Assembly (NCBI GenBank): GCA_900473205.1
Contig: UCLB01000023.1
Coordinates: 81,239 to 145,238, forward strand
Length of the DNA stretch: 64,000 bases
Reading direction: 5' to 3'
DNA from: Hyphomicrobiales bacterium
GTDB lineage: Bacteria > Pseudomonadota > Alphaproteobacteria > Rhizobiales > Rhizobiaceae
Under the pieces are notes generated by a model. That model saw only the letters and a program-made list of their open reading frames with translations, was not told where the DNA came from and made no database searches. A program made the translations under genes and the position numbers. Shown piece after piece: positions 18,864 to 28,532 of the stretch (position 1 is its first letter; every line of letters starts with the position of its first letter).

Positions 18864-19880
18864 TTGGGCGTCGTCATACCGCTTGAAGAAAGCAAAAACA
18901 AACTCGCATCCGTCAAGCCGCTTGTCGACCTGACCCGTCCAGACATGGAAAGGGTTAATCAGCTTATCCTCTCCAAAGCCGGTTCCGATGTCCAGATGAT
19001 ACCCGAAGTGGCCAACCATCTGATCTCCTCGGGTGGAAAGCGACTGCGGCCGATGCTGACGCTCGCCTCCGCTGCCATGTTCGATTACAAGGGTGACCAC
19101 CACATCAAGCTGGCGACCAGCGTGGAATTCATGCACACGGCAACGCTTTTGCATGATGACGTGGTGGATGAAAGCGATCTGCGACGTGGCAAGTCCACCG
19201 CCCGCACCATCTGGGGCAATCAGGCCAGCGTTCTGGTCGGCGATTTCCTGCTCGGCCAGGCTTTCCGCATGATGGTGGATGTCGGTTCGCTGGATGCGCT
19301 GGATGTGCTGTCCACCGCGGCTTCCGTGATTGCGGAGGGCGAGGTTCTTCAGCTGTCCGTTGCCAAGAATATGGAAACGACCGAGGACGATTATCTTCAG
19401 GTCATCCGCGCCAAGACGGCAGCGCTGTTTGCCGCCGCCGCCGAAGTCGGCCCCATCGTTGCCAAGACCGACAAGGCCACCCGCAGCGCGCTGAAATCCT
19501 ACGGCATGAATCTCGGTCTCGCCTTCCAGCTGGTGGACGACGTGCTGGATTATGGCGGCAAATCCGCTGATCTCGGCAAGAACACCGGGGATGATTTCCG
19601 CGAAGGCAAGATCACGCTTCCGGTCATTCTGTCCTATCGTCGTGGCACGGCGGAAGAGCGCGAGTTCTGGAAGCGCGCCATCGAGCAGGGCGAAAGCACG
19701 GATGAAAATCTGGAAACGGCGCTTGGCCTGATCAAGAAATACAATGGCTTGGCCGATACGATCACCCGCGCCAACCACTATGGCACCATTGCCCGCGATG
19801 CGTTGGCACCTTTGCCGCAAAGCCCGTGGAAGAATGCCCTGATGGAAGTGATCGACTTCTGCATCGAGCGCGTGAACTAA
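18864..19880 (+). CDS. ispB: Polyprenyl diphosphate synthase (octaprenyl-type)
   Basis: A 338-residue trans-prenyltransferase that makes the long isoprenoid chain for ubiquinone. Both aspartate-rich motifs are intact: first DDVVD at 98-102 (FMHTATLLHDDVVDESDL), second DDVLD at 225-229 (FQLVDDVLDY); GGKRLRP is near residue 58. The start is TTG 18864: AGGAG lies 9 nt upstream, and the resulting MGVVIPLEESKNKL fits the family. An in-frame ATG at 18804 would add 20 unconserved residues. Chain length cannot be read from sequence with certainty. It is divergent from DUF2007. Confidence 0.93.
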   Translation: MGVVIPLEESKNKLASVKPLVDLTRPDMERVNQLILSKAGSDVQMIPEVANHLISSGGKRLRPMLTLASAAMFDYKGDHHIKLATSVEFMHTATLLHDDVVDESDLRRGKSTARTIWGNQASVLVGDFLLGQAFRMMVDVGSLDALDVLSTAASVIAEGEVLQLSVAKNMETTEDDYLQVIRAKTAALFAAAAEVGPIVAKTDKATRSALKSYGMNLGLAFQLVDDVLDYGGKSADLGKNTGDDFREGKITLPVILSYRRGTAEEREFWKRAIEQGESTDENLETALGLIKKYNGLADTITRANHYGTIARDALAPLPQSPWKNALMEVIDFCIERVN

Positions 19881-19892
19881 AAGAGTGTTCCG

Positions 19893-19930
19893 GGCATCGC
19901 GGAAAAGACGCCTGTCGTCACCGCGATGCC
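19893..19930 (+). terminator. Strong stem-loop after the polyprenyl synthase gene
   Basis: A perfect 10-bp stem, GGCATCGCGG with CCGCGATGCC, contains a nested GACG/CGTC stem in its loop. It begins 12 nt after the stop codon. No T-run follows, so it may be a terminator needing a factor, or an mRNA-end stabiliser. Confidence 0.5.
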
Positions 19931-20149
19931 GACATTTCACGAATCTAAAATCACGGGCAGAATTTCTTGCAGGCTTGCTCCAAAAAAGCCATTCTGTCGT
20001 GACGTGGTGTGTGATTGCGTGAACTGATTCCGGTTCAGGCACAACAGTCCAATTCAAGCGTTACAGCGTTCCGGTGCAATGGCTTGCCCCGAACTGTAAG
20101 GCGGGAAACTGATTTTTCGGTGCGAATGCACAAAAGCAAAGGTTCCTTC

Positions 20150-21988
20150 ATGCGGCGCAAACCAGCATTTCGTCTTCTCTGCGGCGCGGCCTTCATTGCC
20201 GCCCTTTCCATCGGTGCAGGCTCCGTGCCTGCCTTTGCCGAGACGAAGCCCGCAGACAAGGCTGCCGAGACCGTCACGTTCGATCCCGCAAAGGTCAACA
20301 CCTTCTCCGGCGCATTCTTGGCAGCCCGCACGGCAGATGTGGATCAGGATTTCGCGACCGCGATTACGCTTTACAAAAAAGCGCTGGAATTCGACACAGC
20401 CAATGTGGAAATCCGCCAGCGCCTGATGATCGCGCAGCTTCTGAGCGGCGACTTTGAGGCCGGTGCGAAGATCGCCGATTCGCTGAAAGACGATTCCTCC
20501 GTGGAGCGCGTAACGACCATCGTTCGTGCGCTGGCCGCTATCAAGCACAAGGAATTTTCCAGCGCGGAAAAAATCCTGAAATATAGCGGCCCGAACGATC
20601 TGGACCGCATGGTCAACACGCTGCTGACAGCATGGGCACGCGCCGGTGCTGGCAAGGGCAAGGAAGCCCTGGCGCTGGTCAATGGCATGAAGGGACCGGG
20701 CTGGATCTCGATCTTCCAGAAGTACCATGCCGGAGCGATCGCACTGGTAACCGGCAACACGGAAGCCGCCCGCAAGAGCCTGAACGATGCCGTGACCGAC
20801 CGTGAAGGTGGTGCAACCGCGACCGACACCTATATGCGCGCGGTGATGGCGCTGGCGCGGCTGGAAGCCAAGGCAGGCAACAAGCAGAAGGCATTGGACA
20901 CGATTTCCGTTGGCGACAATTTCGCGCCGAATTATGCGCCGCTGAAGGCGCTGCGCCAGAGCATCGAAAAGGGTGAAAAGCCCGATCAACAGGTACAGAC
21001 GCCCATAGAGGGTGCTGCCGCCGTGATGTTCTCTATCGCCGGTGCGCTGAACCGCGAAGGCGCGGAAGAAATCGTCACGCTTTACCTTCAGACCTCGCGC
21101 GCACTCGATCCGCAAAGCGCCGATACGCTGATCCTTCTCGGTGGCCTTGCCGAAGCGCAGAAGCAGCCTGACCGCGCCATTGAATTCTACCGCGATGTGC
21201 CGGCGGATTCGCCGATGCACCGCATTTCCGAATTGCAGCTGGGCTTGACGCTGGCGCAGACGGAGAAGGTGGATGAAGCGCGCAAGCATCTGAAGTCCCT
21301 ACTCGAATCCGATCCGTCCGATATTCGCTCCTACCTCGCCTATGGCTCGGTTCTGTCCGATGCCAAGGATTATGCGGCCATGGCCTCCAATTACGACAAG
21401 GCCGTCGAGGTCATCGGTTCTGTGCCGAAGAAAACCGACTGGACCATCTTCTTCCAGCGCGGCATTGCCTACGAGCGCCTGAAGCAGTGGGACAAGGCCG
21501 AACCGGATTTCAAGCGCGCACTGGAGCTGAACCCGGACCAGCCGCAGGTGCTGAACTATCTGGGCTATTCCTGGGTGGACAAGAACATGCACCTCGATGA
21601 GGGGATCGACATGATCCGCCGCGCGGTCGAGCTGCGTCCCAATGACGGCTATATCGTCGATTCGCTTGGCTGGGCGCATTATCGTCTCGGCGCTTTCGAT
21701 GAGGCGGTGACAGAGCTGGAACGCGCCATCGAACTGCGCGCCGGTGACCCAACCATCAATGACCATCTGGGCGATGCCTACTGGCGCGTCGGTCGCAAGA
21801 TCGAAGCTGTCTACCAGTGGAACAGGGCACTGATTGGCGAAAGCGACGATGTGGACAAGACCAAGGTGAGGGACAAGATCGCCAACGGTCTGCCTCCTTT
21901 GGAAAAGGACGCTCAGAACACGGCCAAGAAGGATCAGGCCCCGCCACCACCCGTGGCACCTGCCCCTGCCCCGGACAAGAAGTCCTAA
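20150..21988 (+). CDS. Tetratricopeptide repeat protein, exported
   Basis: A 612-residue protein with a signal peptide (MRRKPAFRLLCGAAFIAALSIGAGSVPAFA) and many TPR units, for example near the C-terminus AEPDFKRALELNPDQPQVLNYLGYSWVD followed by AHYRLGAFDEAVTELERAIELRAGDPTINDHLGDAYWRVG. TPR solenoids bind protein partners, here probably in the periplasm. The tail is Lys/Pro-rich. ATG 20150 is preferred because AAAGG lies 7 nt upstream and the signal peptide starts there; ATG 20126 and 20015 are in frame. ispE begins 6 nt after its stop. Confidence 0.88.
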   Translation: MRRKPAFRLLCGAAFIAALSIGAGSVPAFAETKPADKAAETVTFDPAKVNTFSGAFLAARTADVDQDFATAITLYKKALEFDTANVEIRQRLMIAQLLSGDFEAGAKIADSLKDDSSVERVTTIVRALAAIKHKEFSSAEKILKYSGPNDLDRMVNTLLTAWARAGAGKGKEALALVNGMKGPGWISIFQKYHAGAIALVTGNTEAARKSLNDAVTDREGGATATDTYMRAVMALARLEAKAGNKQKALDTISVGDNFAPNYAPLKALRQSIEKGEKPDQQVQTPIEGAAAVMFSIAGALNREGAEEIVTLYLQTSRALDPQSADTLILLGGLAEAQKQPDRAIEFYRDVPADSPMHRISELQLGLTLAQTEKVDEARKHLKSLLESDPSDIRSYLAYGSVLSDAKDYAAMASNYDKAVEVIGSVPKKTDWTIFFQRGIAYERLKQWDKAEPDFKRALELNPDQPQVLNYLGYSWVDKNMHLDEGIDMIRRAVELRPNDGYIVDSLGWAHYRLGAFDEAVTELERAIELRAGDPTINDHLGDAYWRVGRKIEAVYQWNRALIGESDDVDKTKVRDKIANGLPPLEKDAQNTAKKDQAPPPPVAPAPAPDKKS

Positions 21989-21994
21989 GGCATC

Positions 21995-22885
21995 ATGCTC
22001 TTGCATAAGCCTGCCGGAGCGGTTGAGACAATCGAAGCCGCTCCCGCGAAGATCAATCTCGCGCTGCATGTGATCGGACAGCGGGCAGATGGATACCATC
22101 TGCTCGAATCTCTGGTCACCTTTACTGAAGCGGGTGATGTCATCCGCATCAAGGATGCGTCGGAGGATGGGTTTTCGATCTCCGGGCCTTTCGCTGAATT
22201 TCTTCAACAAGGAAACGCGGGCGATAATCTCGTGCTCAAAGCGCGGGATTTACTGCGCGCTGCGGTCGGCGCAGAAGCGTCATCCATCGCCATTCATCTC
22301 GAGAAAAACCTGCCCGTTTCCTCTGGCATCGGCGGTGGATCTGCGGATGCGGCGGCAACCTTGCGAGGCCTTTGCCGGCATTGGCAAATGTCCCCCGCCC
22401 CCGGAAAGCTTGAAGAGATTGCCCTGAAACTGGGGGCGGATGTGCCCATGTGTCTCGCCAGCCAGCCGCTGATTGCGCGCGGGATTGGCGAAGATATTAC
22501 GATCCTCGGTGATATGCCCATCATACCGCTTATTCTCGTCAATCCGCTGAAAGGCGTTTCGACACCCGAGGTGTTCAAACGCCTTACGAACAAGAGCAAT
22601 CCTTCTCTTGGACAACGAGGTAGCGAGACGTGGATGGAATTTATCGGCAAAAGCCGCAACGATCTAGAGCCGCCAGCGCGGGACATTCTGGCGGAAATCG
22701 CTGAGGTATCCGATCTGCTGGCGCGTGCAGGTGCATCGCTGGTGCGCATGTCCGGCTCCGGCGCGACCTGCTTCGGCCTCTTCGACACGGCAGAACACGC
22801 CGAATCTGCGGCCAACCAGCTTCGCCAAAAGCGTCCCGGCTGGTATGTTCAGGCAACGAAAACCATAGACGGATTGCCAAGATGA
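21995..22885 (+). CDS. ispE: 4-(cytidine 5'-diphospho)-2-C-methyl-D-erythritol kinase
   Basis: A GHMP kinase of the non-mevalonate isoprenoid pathway. It has APAKINLALHVIGQRADGYHLLESLV at the N-terminus, the phosphate loop LPVSSGIGGGSADAAATLRGL near residue 105, and the C-terminal MSGSGATCFGLF. Length 296 is normal. It starts 6 nt after the TPR gene and its stop overlaps the moaB start (ATGA), so the three are translated as one operon. Proximity to the polyprenyl synthase puts two isoprenoid steps within 4 kb. Confidence 0.95.
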   Translation: MLLHKPAGAVETIEAAPAKINLALHVIGQRADGYHLLESLVTFTEAGDVIRIKDASEDGFSISGPFAEFLQQGNAGDNLVLKARDLLRAAVGAEASSIAIHLEKNLPVSSGIGGGSADAAATLRGLCRHWQMSPAPGKLEEIALKLGADVPMCLASQPLIARGIGEDITILGDMPIIPLILVNPLKGVSTPEVFKRLTNKSNPSLGQRGSETWMEFIGKSRNDLEPPARDILAEIAEVSDLLARAGASLVRMSGSGATCFGLFDTAEHAESAANQLRQKRPGWYVQATKTIDGLPR

Positions 22886-23427
22886 CTGTTGATAGAGTCT
22901 TTATTCCCGTCGGAATCGCGGTTTTGACCGTCTCCGACAGCCGCACGCTGGCGGATGACAAGTCCGGCGACACGCTTGCTGCCCGCATTTCTGACGCAGG
23001 CCATCTTCTCGTGGACCGCGCCATCGTGCCGGATGACAAGGCAGCCATTCAGGTGCAAGTGCGCAAATGGACTTTGTCCGACGAGATTGATGTGGTGATT
23101 ACCACTGGCGGCACGGGCTTTACCGGACGCGATGTGACACCGGAAGCGCTGGAACCCCTTTTCGAAAAGCGCATGGATGGCTTTTCCGCCGTGTTCCACC
23201 GCATTTCTTATGACAAGATCAACACATCCACCATTCAGTCACGCGCGACGGCGGGACTTGCCAATTCCACCTTCATCTTCGTGTTGCCCGGCTCTCCCGG
23301 CGCTTGCAAGGATGCGTGGGACGGCATTTTGAAAGCACAGCTGGATTACCGCCACATGCCCTGCAACTTCGTGGAAATCATGCCGCGTCTGGATGAGCAT
23401 CTGAAGCGCGGCAAGGCGCAAGGGTAA
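22882..23427 (+). CDS. moaB: Molybdenum cofactor biosynthesis protein MoaB/MogA type
   Basis: A 181-residue molybdopterin-binding domain protein. The family signatures are AVLTVSDSRTLADDKSGD, VVITTGGTGFTGRDVTPEAL and FVLPGSPGACKDAWDGIL. Such proteins bind or adenylylate molybdopterin during cofactor assembly. The start codon overlaps the ispE stop. The stop codon directly abuts that of the GT2-like gene on the opposite strand. Confidence 0.93.
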   Translation: MTVDRVFIPVGIAVLTVSDSRTLADDKSGDTLAARISDAGHLLVDRAIVPDDKAAIQVQVRKWTLSDEIDVVITTGGTGFTGRDVTPEALEPLFEKRMDGFSAVFHRISYDKINTSTIQSRATAGLANSTFIFVLPGSPGACKDAWDGILKAQLDYRHMPCNFVEIMPRLDEHLKRGKAQG

Positions 23428-23946
23428 TTACCGCGCAGCGCGCAGCACCCAGGAAGGAATAAGCTCGGCGCTGAGGCGGCGGGTTTTTTGCGATTTTGGA
23501 AAATGATCGAGCGGCATGCCGGATTTGGCGATCGACAGGGCTTCGTCCTTGCGCAGCAACAGGCCGTATTCCAGCGGCGGTCTGCGGCGAATGAAACGCG
23601 ACAGAAACGATGGCCGATAATGACGCGAGGGCGCAAAGCGGGCTGGCACCTTGTTCAGCGCCGTATATTCGCTGATATCCTCGATCCAGCCGCTTTGCGG
23701 GCGGCTGCCCGGCTCCATCATCAAAATCCACTCACCGCGGGCAGATGCGATGATATCCCGGATGTCCCATTCCGTATGAAAGCGGCAACCGGCAGCTTCC
23801 GCCACGCGTGCGGAACCATCGCTGGAGGCGCGATCCAGCACGATGACATCACTGATCAGCCCTTCCACAGCGCCCGAAACGAGCGTGGAGAGGGTGTGAG
23901 CAAGCTCCGGCTCCTGATCCCGGCATTCCATGATGACTGTCAGCAT
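23428..23946 (-). CDS. Glycosyltransferase family 2-like protein
   Basis: A 172-residue, short GT-A-like protein: MLTVIMECRDQEPELAHTLSTL begins the nucleotide-sugar fold, DVIVLDRASSDGSARVAEAAGC resembles the second strand, and ARGEWILMMEPGSRPQSGWI holds the equivalent of the DxD region, with EPGSR in place of DxD. The catalytic half of a full GT2 is missing, so it may be a degenerate or accessory form. It is a lone minus-strand gene that converges with moaB with no space between stops. Confidence 0.78.
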   Translation of the reverse strand: MLTVIMECRDQEPELAHTLSTLVSGAVEGLISDVIVLDRASSDGSARVAEAAGCRFHTEWDIRDIIASARGEWILMMEPGSRPQSGWIEDISEYTALNKVPARFAPSRHYRPSFLSRFIRRRPPLEYGLLLRKDEALSIAKSGMPLDHFPKSQKTRRLSAELIPSWVLRAAR

Positions 23947-23970
23947 ATGTCTATCAGCTTGTGTTCCGTT

Positions 23971-24048
23971 ATGAGCGATAAATTGAAGAGGTTGATCGAC
24001 CTACAACATTTCATCGATAAAATTCCTACCGCAATGCAAAAGAAATAG
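23971..24048 (+). CDS. Possible 25-residue peptide
   Basis: A short frame from ATG 23971 to TAG 24046-24048 encodes MSDKLKRLIDLQHFIDKIP followed by TAMQKK. It is a balanced amphipathic, basic peptide in an AT-rich gap of about 200 bp. There is no clear Shine-Dalgarno. It may be chance; it is listed because its composition looks protein-like. Confidence 0.2.
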   Translation: MSDKLKRLIDLQHFIDKIPTAMQKK

Positions 24049-24149
24049 CTATCGCGCGTTTCAGCATTTTGTTCTTGTCTTGTTCTCATTTCTCGGTTAA
24101 GAATCTGGGCATCCACCAAGCCGGTTTCATGCCGGTCAGGAGCATCCAG

Positions 24150-25307
24150 ATGAGACAACATGTGCTTTCCGGGCAGGCTGCCTTCCAGCCGGGCCATACG
24201 CCAGATATTGCCAATGCACTGGCCGATGCGTCCGGTCTGCGGATCGAGATCGACCGTCGTCGCGGGCGTGGTGCGGGCATCAATCCCGGCGGGCGTTTCG
24301 AGCCCCTGCAGCATGAGCCTGTCGATGATGGCTGGCAGATTATCGAGGAACTGCCGGAGTTTCGCACCGAAGTGCAGGTGGAAAAGCCACGCACGATCAT
24401 TACCCGCAATGATTCGCCGGATATTCCTTTCGACAGGTCCATCAATCCCTATCGTGGTTGCGAGCATGGCTGCATCTATTGTTTCGCAAGGCCAAGCCAT
24501 AGCTATATGGGCCTGTCCGCAGGGCTGGATTTCGAGGCCAAGCTGTTTGCCAAGCCGGACGCCGCAAAGCTTCTGGAACGGGAACTGGCCAAGCCTGGGT
24601 ACAAGGCGCGGGTGATTGCCATCGGCACCAACACCGACCCATACCAGCCTATCGAGCGGGAATGGCGCATCATGCGGCAAATCCTCGAAGTGCTGGCCAA
24701 GGCCGAGCATCCCGTCGCCATCGTCACCAAGTCGGGGCTCATTACCCGCGATATCGATATTCTCGCACCGATGGCAGCCAAGGGTCTGGTCAAGGTCGGG
24801 ATCTCGGTCACGACGCTGGACCGCAAGCTCGCCCGCAGCATGGAGCCGCGCGCATCCACACCCAGCAAGCGGCTGGAGGCCATCAAGACGCTGACCGATG
24901 CCGGTATTCCCGTTGCCGTGATGATGGCGCCGGTCATTCCAGCACTCAACGATCACGAGATCGAGCGGGTGCTGGAGGCTGGAAAGGCGGCTGGAGCGAC
25001 GGAGGCATCCTATGTGTTGCTGCGTCTGCCGCTGGAGGTTAGCCCGCTGTTTCGCGAATGGCTGCTGCGCAACTATCCGCACCGCTACCAGCACGTCATG
25101 TCGCTGGTGCGCTCCATGCGGGATGGCAAGGATTACGATGCCGAGTTCGGCAAGCGGATGAAAGGCGCCGGTCCCTATGCCTGGCAGATCAGCCGCCGTT
25201 TCGAAATGACGACGAAGCGGCTTGGACTTATTCGCCGTGGCATCCAGCTTCGCGACGATCTATTCATCGCGCCCGGAGGTGCAGGCGTGCAGCTGTCTCT
25301 GCTTTGA
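24150..25307 (+). CDS. PA0069 family radical SAM protein
   Basis: A 385-residue radical SAM enzyme of the PA0069/SplB-related group. The [4Fe-4S] ligands are Cys104, Cys108 and Cys111 in YRGCEHGCIYCF. Supporting features are NDSPDIPFDRSINPYRGC, TNTDPYQPIE, VTKSGLITRDIDILAPM and MMAPVIPALNDHEIE. The reaction is unknown. ATG 24150 has AGGAG 8 nt upstream, so the 27 residues available upstream to 24069 are left out. It is followed by a structured region and rnhB. Confidence 0.92.
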   Translation: MRQHVLSGQAAFQPGHTPDIANALADASGLRIEIDRRRGRGAGINPGGRFEPLQHEPVDDGWQIIEELPEFRTEVQVEKPRTIITRNDSPDIPFDRSINPYRGCEHGCIYCFARPSHSYMGLSAGLDFEAKLFAKPDAAKLLERELAKPGYKARVIAIGTNTDPYQPIEREWRIMRQILEVLAKAEHPVAIVTKSGLITRDIDILAPMAAKGLVKVGISVTTLDRKLARSMEPRASTPSKRLEAIKTLTDAGIPVAVMMAPVIPALNDHEIERVLEAGKAAGATEASYVLLRLPLEVSPLFREWLLRNYPHRYQHVMSLVRSMRDGKDYDAEFGKRMKGAGPYAWQISRRFEMTTKRLGLIRRGIQLRDDLFIAPGGAGVQLSLL

Positions 25308-25319
25308 CCTTTCAAGAAT

Positions 25320-25489
25320 ACCCATAGCGTCTATGCCCTGCGCTACGGGTTTATGCCCCCGGTATCTGCCGCCTCGCATGGGCTTGCTCTTTCCGCCCCA
25401 ATTGAAAGAGCATGGAGGTCATGAGACCTCATGCAGCAGCCCTCCGCCCCTTGGGCTGCTGCACAGACCCTGCAACCGGGGGCTTGCAG
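25320..25489 (+). other. Five consecutive stem-loops, candidate structured RNA or rnhB leader
   Basis: Five stems follow each other: (1) ACCCaTAGCG/CGCTAcGGGT at 25320-25350; (2) TGCTCTTT/AAAGAGCA at 25385-25412; (3) GAGGTC/GACCTC at 25415-25430; (4) a perfect GCAGCAGCCC/GGGCTGCTGC at 25433-25462; (5) CTGCAA/TTGCAG at 25470-25489. Loops 2 and 4 both hold CCGCCCC, and loop 5 holds CCGGGGGC, which could pair with either. Stem 1 may end the radical SAM transcript. The element ends 30 nt before the proposed rnhB start. Confidence 0.45.
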
Positions 25490-25519
25490 GAGATCGGTTG
25501 CCTGTGCCAGTTTCGCCGC

Positions 25520-26173
25520 ATGAAGCGAAGCACAGCACCCGATTCTCCTGCCCTCTTTGACCTGATCGACACCGGCCCGGATTTCAGCCTGGAACTGGAG
25601 GCGAGGAAGCGCGGAGAGTGGCCGGTGGCCGGTACGGATGAGGCCGGGCGCGGACCTTTGGCCGGGCCCGTCGTTGCCGCCGCCGTCATTCTCGACCCCG
25701 ACAATATTCCCGATGGCTTGAACGATTCGAAAAAGCTGTCCAAGGCGCGTCGCGAGTTCCTGTTCGAGCAAATTCTGGAGACATCCATCGTCTCCATCGC
25801 CTCATCCGGCCCTGTTCTCATCGACCGCATGAATATATTGCGCGCCAGCCTGGATGCCATGCGACGCGCCGTGCTGGGCCTTCAGACGGCGCCTGCTCTC
25901 GTGCTGGCCGATGGGCGGGATATTCCACCGGGCATTCCCTGCACCGGCAAGGCCGTCATCAAGGGTGACGCACGTTCGGTCTCGATTGCCGCGGCGTCCA
26001 TCGTCGCCAAGGTCACGCGGGACCGGATGATGGAAAAGGCCGGATCGATCCATCCGGCCTATGGTTTTGAAGCCCATGCGGGCTATGGCACACCAACGCA
26101 TCTGCGCGCCATCGAGGCCAATGGCCCCTGCCCGCTGCACCGAATGAGCTTCCGCCCCATGCGGGTGGAGTGA
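25520..26173 (+). CDS. rnhB: Ribonuclease HII
   Basis: RNase HII cuts RNA in RNA/DNA hybrids and single ribonucleotides in DNA. The protein has the family start [21 protein letters not shown] with Asp40 and Glu41, LNDSKKLS near 68, LVLADGR, and [21 protein letters not shown], so the acidic active site is complete. The conserved tail is [21 protein letters not shown] 25520 gives 217 residues; ATG 25412 and 25421 are in frame but would code through the stem-loops and are not family-like. The ribosome site is poor. It converges with the chemoreceptor gene 12 bp away. Confidence 0.93.
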   Translation: MKRSTAPDSPALFDLIDTGPDFSLELEARKRGEWPVAGTDEAGRGPLAGPVVAAAVILDPDNIPDGLNDSKKLSKARREFLFEQILETSIVSIASSGPVLIDRMNILRASLDAMRRAVLGLQTAPALVLADGRDIPPGIPCTGKAVIKGDARSVSIAAASIVAKVTRDRMMEKAGSIHPAYGFEAHAGYGTPTHLRAIEANGPCPLHRMSFRPMRVE

Positions 26174-26185
26174 GGCGGAAGTCGC

Positions 26186-28009
26186 TTAACCCGCAAGCCG
26201 CATGTCGTAAGCACCACGGTCGCGGCCCTGAGCCGTCAGCTGGAACTGCTGCAACAATTCCCGCAGCTTATCGCTTTCGCTGGCAAGCGCAGATGTTGCA
26301 GATGTCGTTTCTTCCACCATGGCAGCGTTCTGCTGGGTGGTCTGGTCCATCTGGTTGACGGCGGTGTTGAGTTCCGCAAGACCGGTCGCCTGTTCCTGCG
26401 CGGAAGAGGCGATTGCGCCCATATGCTCGTTCATCACGGTCACATGCCGCTCGATAGTCTTCAGAGCGTCGCCTGTCTGCTTGACGAGATTGACGCCGTT
26501 TTCGACTTCCGTGGATGATTTGCCGATCAGTTCCTTGATTTCCTTGGCAGCCTTGGCGGAGCGCTGCGCCAGTTCACGCACTTCCTGGGCGACGACCGCA
26601 AAGCCCTTGCCTGCTTCACCCGCACGCGCGGCTTCCACACCGGCGTTGAGCGCGAGAAGATTGGTCTGGAAGGCAATCTCATCGATAACGACGATGATGT
26701 TGGAAATCTGGCCGGAGGACTGCTCGATGCGGTGCATGGCATCAACCGCAGTCGCGACGACTTCACCGGAGATCTTTGCCGCACGATTGGCTTCGGTCGC
26801 AGCACCGCGTGCATCATTCACACGCTTGGTGGAGTTTGCGACATTGACGGTGATTTCGTCGAGAGCCGCAGCTGTTTCTTCCAGCGTTGCAGCCTGCTGT
26901 TCGGTCCGCTTCGAGAGATCGACCGACCCTTCCGCGATTTCGCGGGTGCCATTGTTCATCGTGTCAATGGAATGGGAGATTTCCGACAATGTCGCGCCCA
27001 GCTGCTTGAGCGAGCGGTTGAAATCGTGTCGCAGCTGTTCGAAATCAGGCGCAAAAACCTCGTTGATCTGGAAGGCGAGATCGCCGGAGGCCAGACGGCG
27101 CAGGCCATCTGCCAGACCGGATGTTGCGATGCGCAGTCTCTCCTCGGCATCAGCTTCCGCCTTCTGCTGGGCGGCCAGACGTTCGATCTCGGCCTGCTTG
27201 CGGTTGGTTTCGGCCTCAGCCTCCAGTCGCTTGTTTTCGATTGCAGCACGGCGGAAGACCTCGACGGCTTCTGCCATCGCACCGACCTCGTCCTTGCGAC
27301 TGCGAGCGGGAATGGTGATATCCGTATCGCCGTCCGAAAGGCGGCGCATAACGCCCGTCATCCGCCCAAGTGGTCTGGCAATATGGATGTTGCCGAAGAG
27401 GGCTGCACCCGCACCAATGGCCAGCGCCAGCGCCAGCGAGATGTAATTGAGCATGGCGGCGGATTCGGCGATGTCAGTGGTGTCATCGCCCTCGCCCCTG
27501 ACGTCGCCTTCCATATCATCGACAGCGCTCTGCAGCGCGGCCTTCGCTTCACTATAGGCCGTCAAGGCATCACCCACGAAGCGAGAGCGTGCTTCATCAG
27601 CCTTCCCTGCCGCAAGCAGCGCCTTGACGTCATTCCAGCGAGTTTCGGAGACCTTCCATTTTTCGGTGAAGGAAGCAAAATGTTTCTTGTCCGCCTCGTC
27701 TACCAGATAGTTCTGGTATTCTTGGAAATCGGCATCGAGCGCGGTGCGCGCTGCCTGCATCTGAGTTTCGAATTGCGACCAGGCCTCAGGCGTTGCGCTG
27801 ACAATCGAGCTCTGCGCGTTTCTGATATTGCTGACTTCCGTATTGACCTTACCCAGCAGAATGAAGGCTGGCACGCGATCACCGACGATCGTATCGATCT
27901 TGCCCCTGATCTGATGGAGCGAAGAAATCGAAAAACCGCCCTGCACGCCTGCAACGAGCAACATGATGCCCGACAGGGCACCTAGAACAAGACCTACCGA
28001 TATTCGCAT
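26186..28009 (-). CDS. Methyl-accepting chemotaxis protein with four-helix-bundle sensor
   Basis: A 607-residue chemoreceptor. A first membrane helix (about 5-28) is followed by a 4HB_MCP sensor domain ([20 protein letters not shown] onward), a second membrane helix near 185-210, HAMP domains, and the signalling domain with [21 protein letters not shown]. Ligand unknown. It differs from the 4.7-kb receptor in having a helical, not Cache, sensor. ATG 28009 is used, with GGGG 7 nt upstream; the frame is open to 28117. No CheR pentapeptide at the C-terminus. Confidence 0.93.
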   Translation of the reverse strand: MRISVGLVLGALSGIMLLVAGVQGGFSISSLHQIRGKIDTIVGDRVPAFILLGKVNTEVSNIRNAQSSIVSATPEAWSQFETQMQAARTALDADFQEYQNYLVDEADKKHFASFTEKWKVSETRWNDVKALLAAGKADEARSRFVGDALTAYSEAKAALQSAVDDMEGDVRGEGDDTTDIAESAAMLNYISLALALAIGAGAALFGNIHIARPLGRMTGVMRRLSDGDTDITIPARSRKDEVGAMAEAVEVFRRAAIENKRLEAEAETNRKQAEIERLAAQQKAEADAEERLRIATSGLADGLRRLASGDLAFQINEVFAPDFEQLRHDFNRSLKQLGATLSEISHSIDTMNNGTREIAEGSVDLSKRTEQQAATLEETAAALDEITVNVANSTKRVNDARGAATEANRAAKISGEVVATAVDAMHRIEQSSGQISNIIVVIDEIAFQTNLLALNAGVEAARAGEAGKGFAVVAQEVRELAQRSAKAAKEIKELIGKSSTEVENGVNLVKQTGDALKTIERHVTVMNEHMGAIASSAQEQATGLAELNTAVNQMDQTTQQNAAMVEETTSATSALASESDKLRELLQQFQLTAQGRDRGAYDMRLAG

Positions 28010-28451
28010 GATAATCCCCAGACGCGGAGTGACCCCACCGCTTACACAGTCATGTTTGGATATAAATTTACTGCATGAATAATATTCTCGAGAGGAACGA
28101 CTTTGCCTTGAGGCCATTTATTAGGACTTTATCTCAAGGCGACATGCTCCTCCCCATGTCGTAATGAATATATTCTATTATCATTATTGAAATTTTATTA
28201 AAATTAGAATGGCTGAAAATCACATGGCCCGATATCTATCTTATCCAGCGCCGTTTCTTTGATGTTTCCAATAACTCATATGGCTCGACTTGCATCGTCT
28301 TATATATTCTCAAATTTTTATTTGAGCATTCGTCAAATCTAGATCAAAACATCAACCTTAAGAATAGTCCCATCTCCTAATGCTCCGTTTTTGACAACGC
28401 TCCAGCAAAAATCTGGCTCGGCAAATTGTTCAGCCCATTCAGCTTTTCGAC
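28010..28451. other. AT-rich intergenic region upstream of the chemoreceptor
   Basis: About 440 bp, clearly more AT-rich than the surroundings, with no frame worth calling. A short hairpin CGACATG...CATGTCG lies near 28140-28162. It presumably holds the chemoreceptor promoter; I cannot assign boxes with confidence. Confidence 0.5.
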
Positions 28452-28487
28452 AAAGAAAAACCCCCGCCAGTTTCCTGGCAGGGGTTT
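28452..28487 (-). terminator. Rho-independent terminator of the F0 operon
   Basis: Read on the minus strand: CCCCTGCCAG, GAAA loop, CTGGCGGGG (one bulged base), then TTTTTCTTT. It begins about 45 nt past the atpF stop. Confidence 0.88.
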
Positions 28488-28532
28488 GAAATCTCTCGAT
28501 TTAAATCTCGGATGCTTCCGAGATACCGTAGC

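Noticed and set aside
20054-21289. A 411-residue minus-strand open frame opposite the TPR gene
   Set aside because: Shadow of the TPR gene; the plus-strand product has a signal peptide, TPR motifs and operon coupling with ispE.
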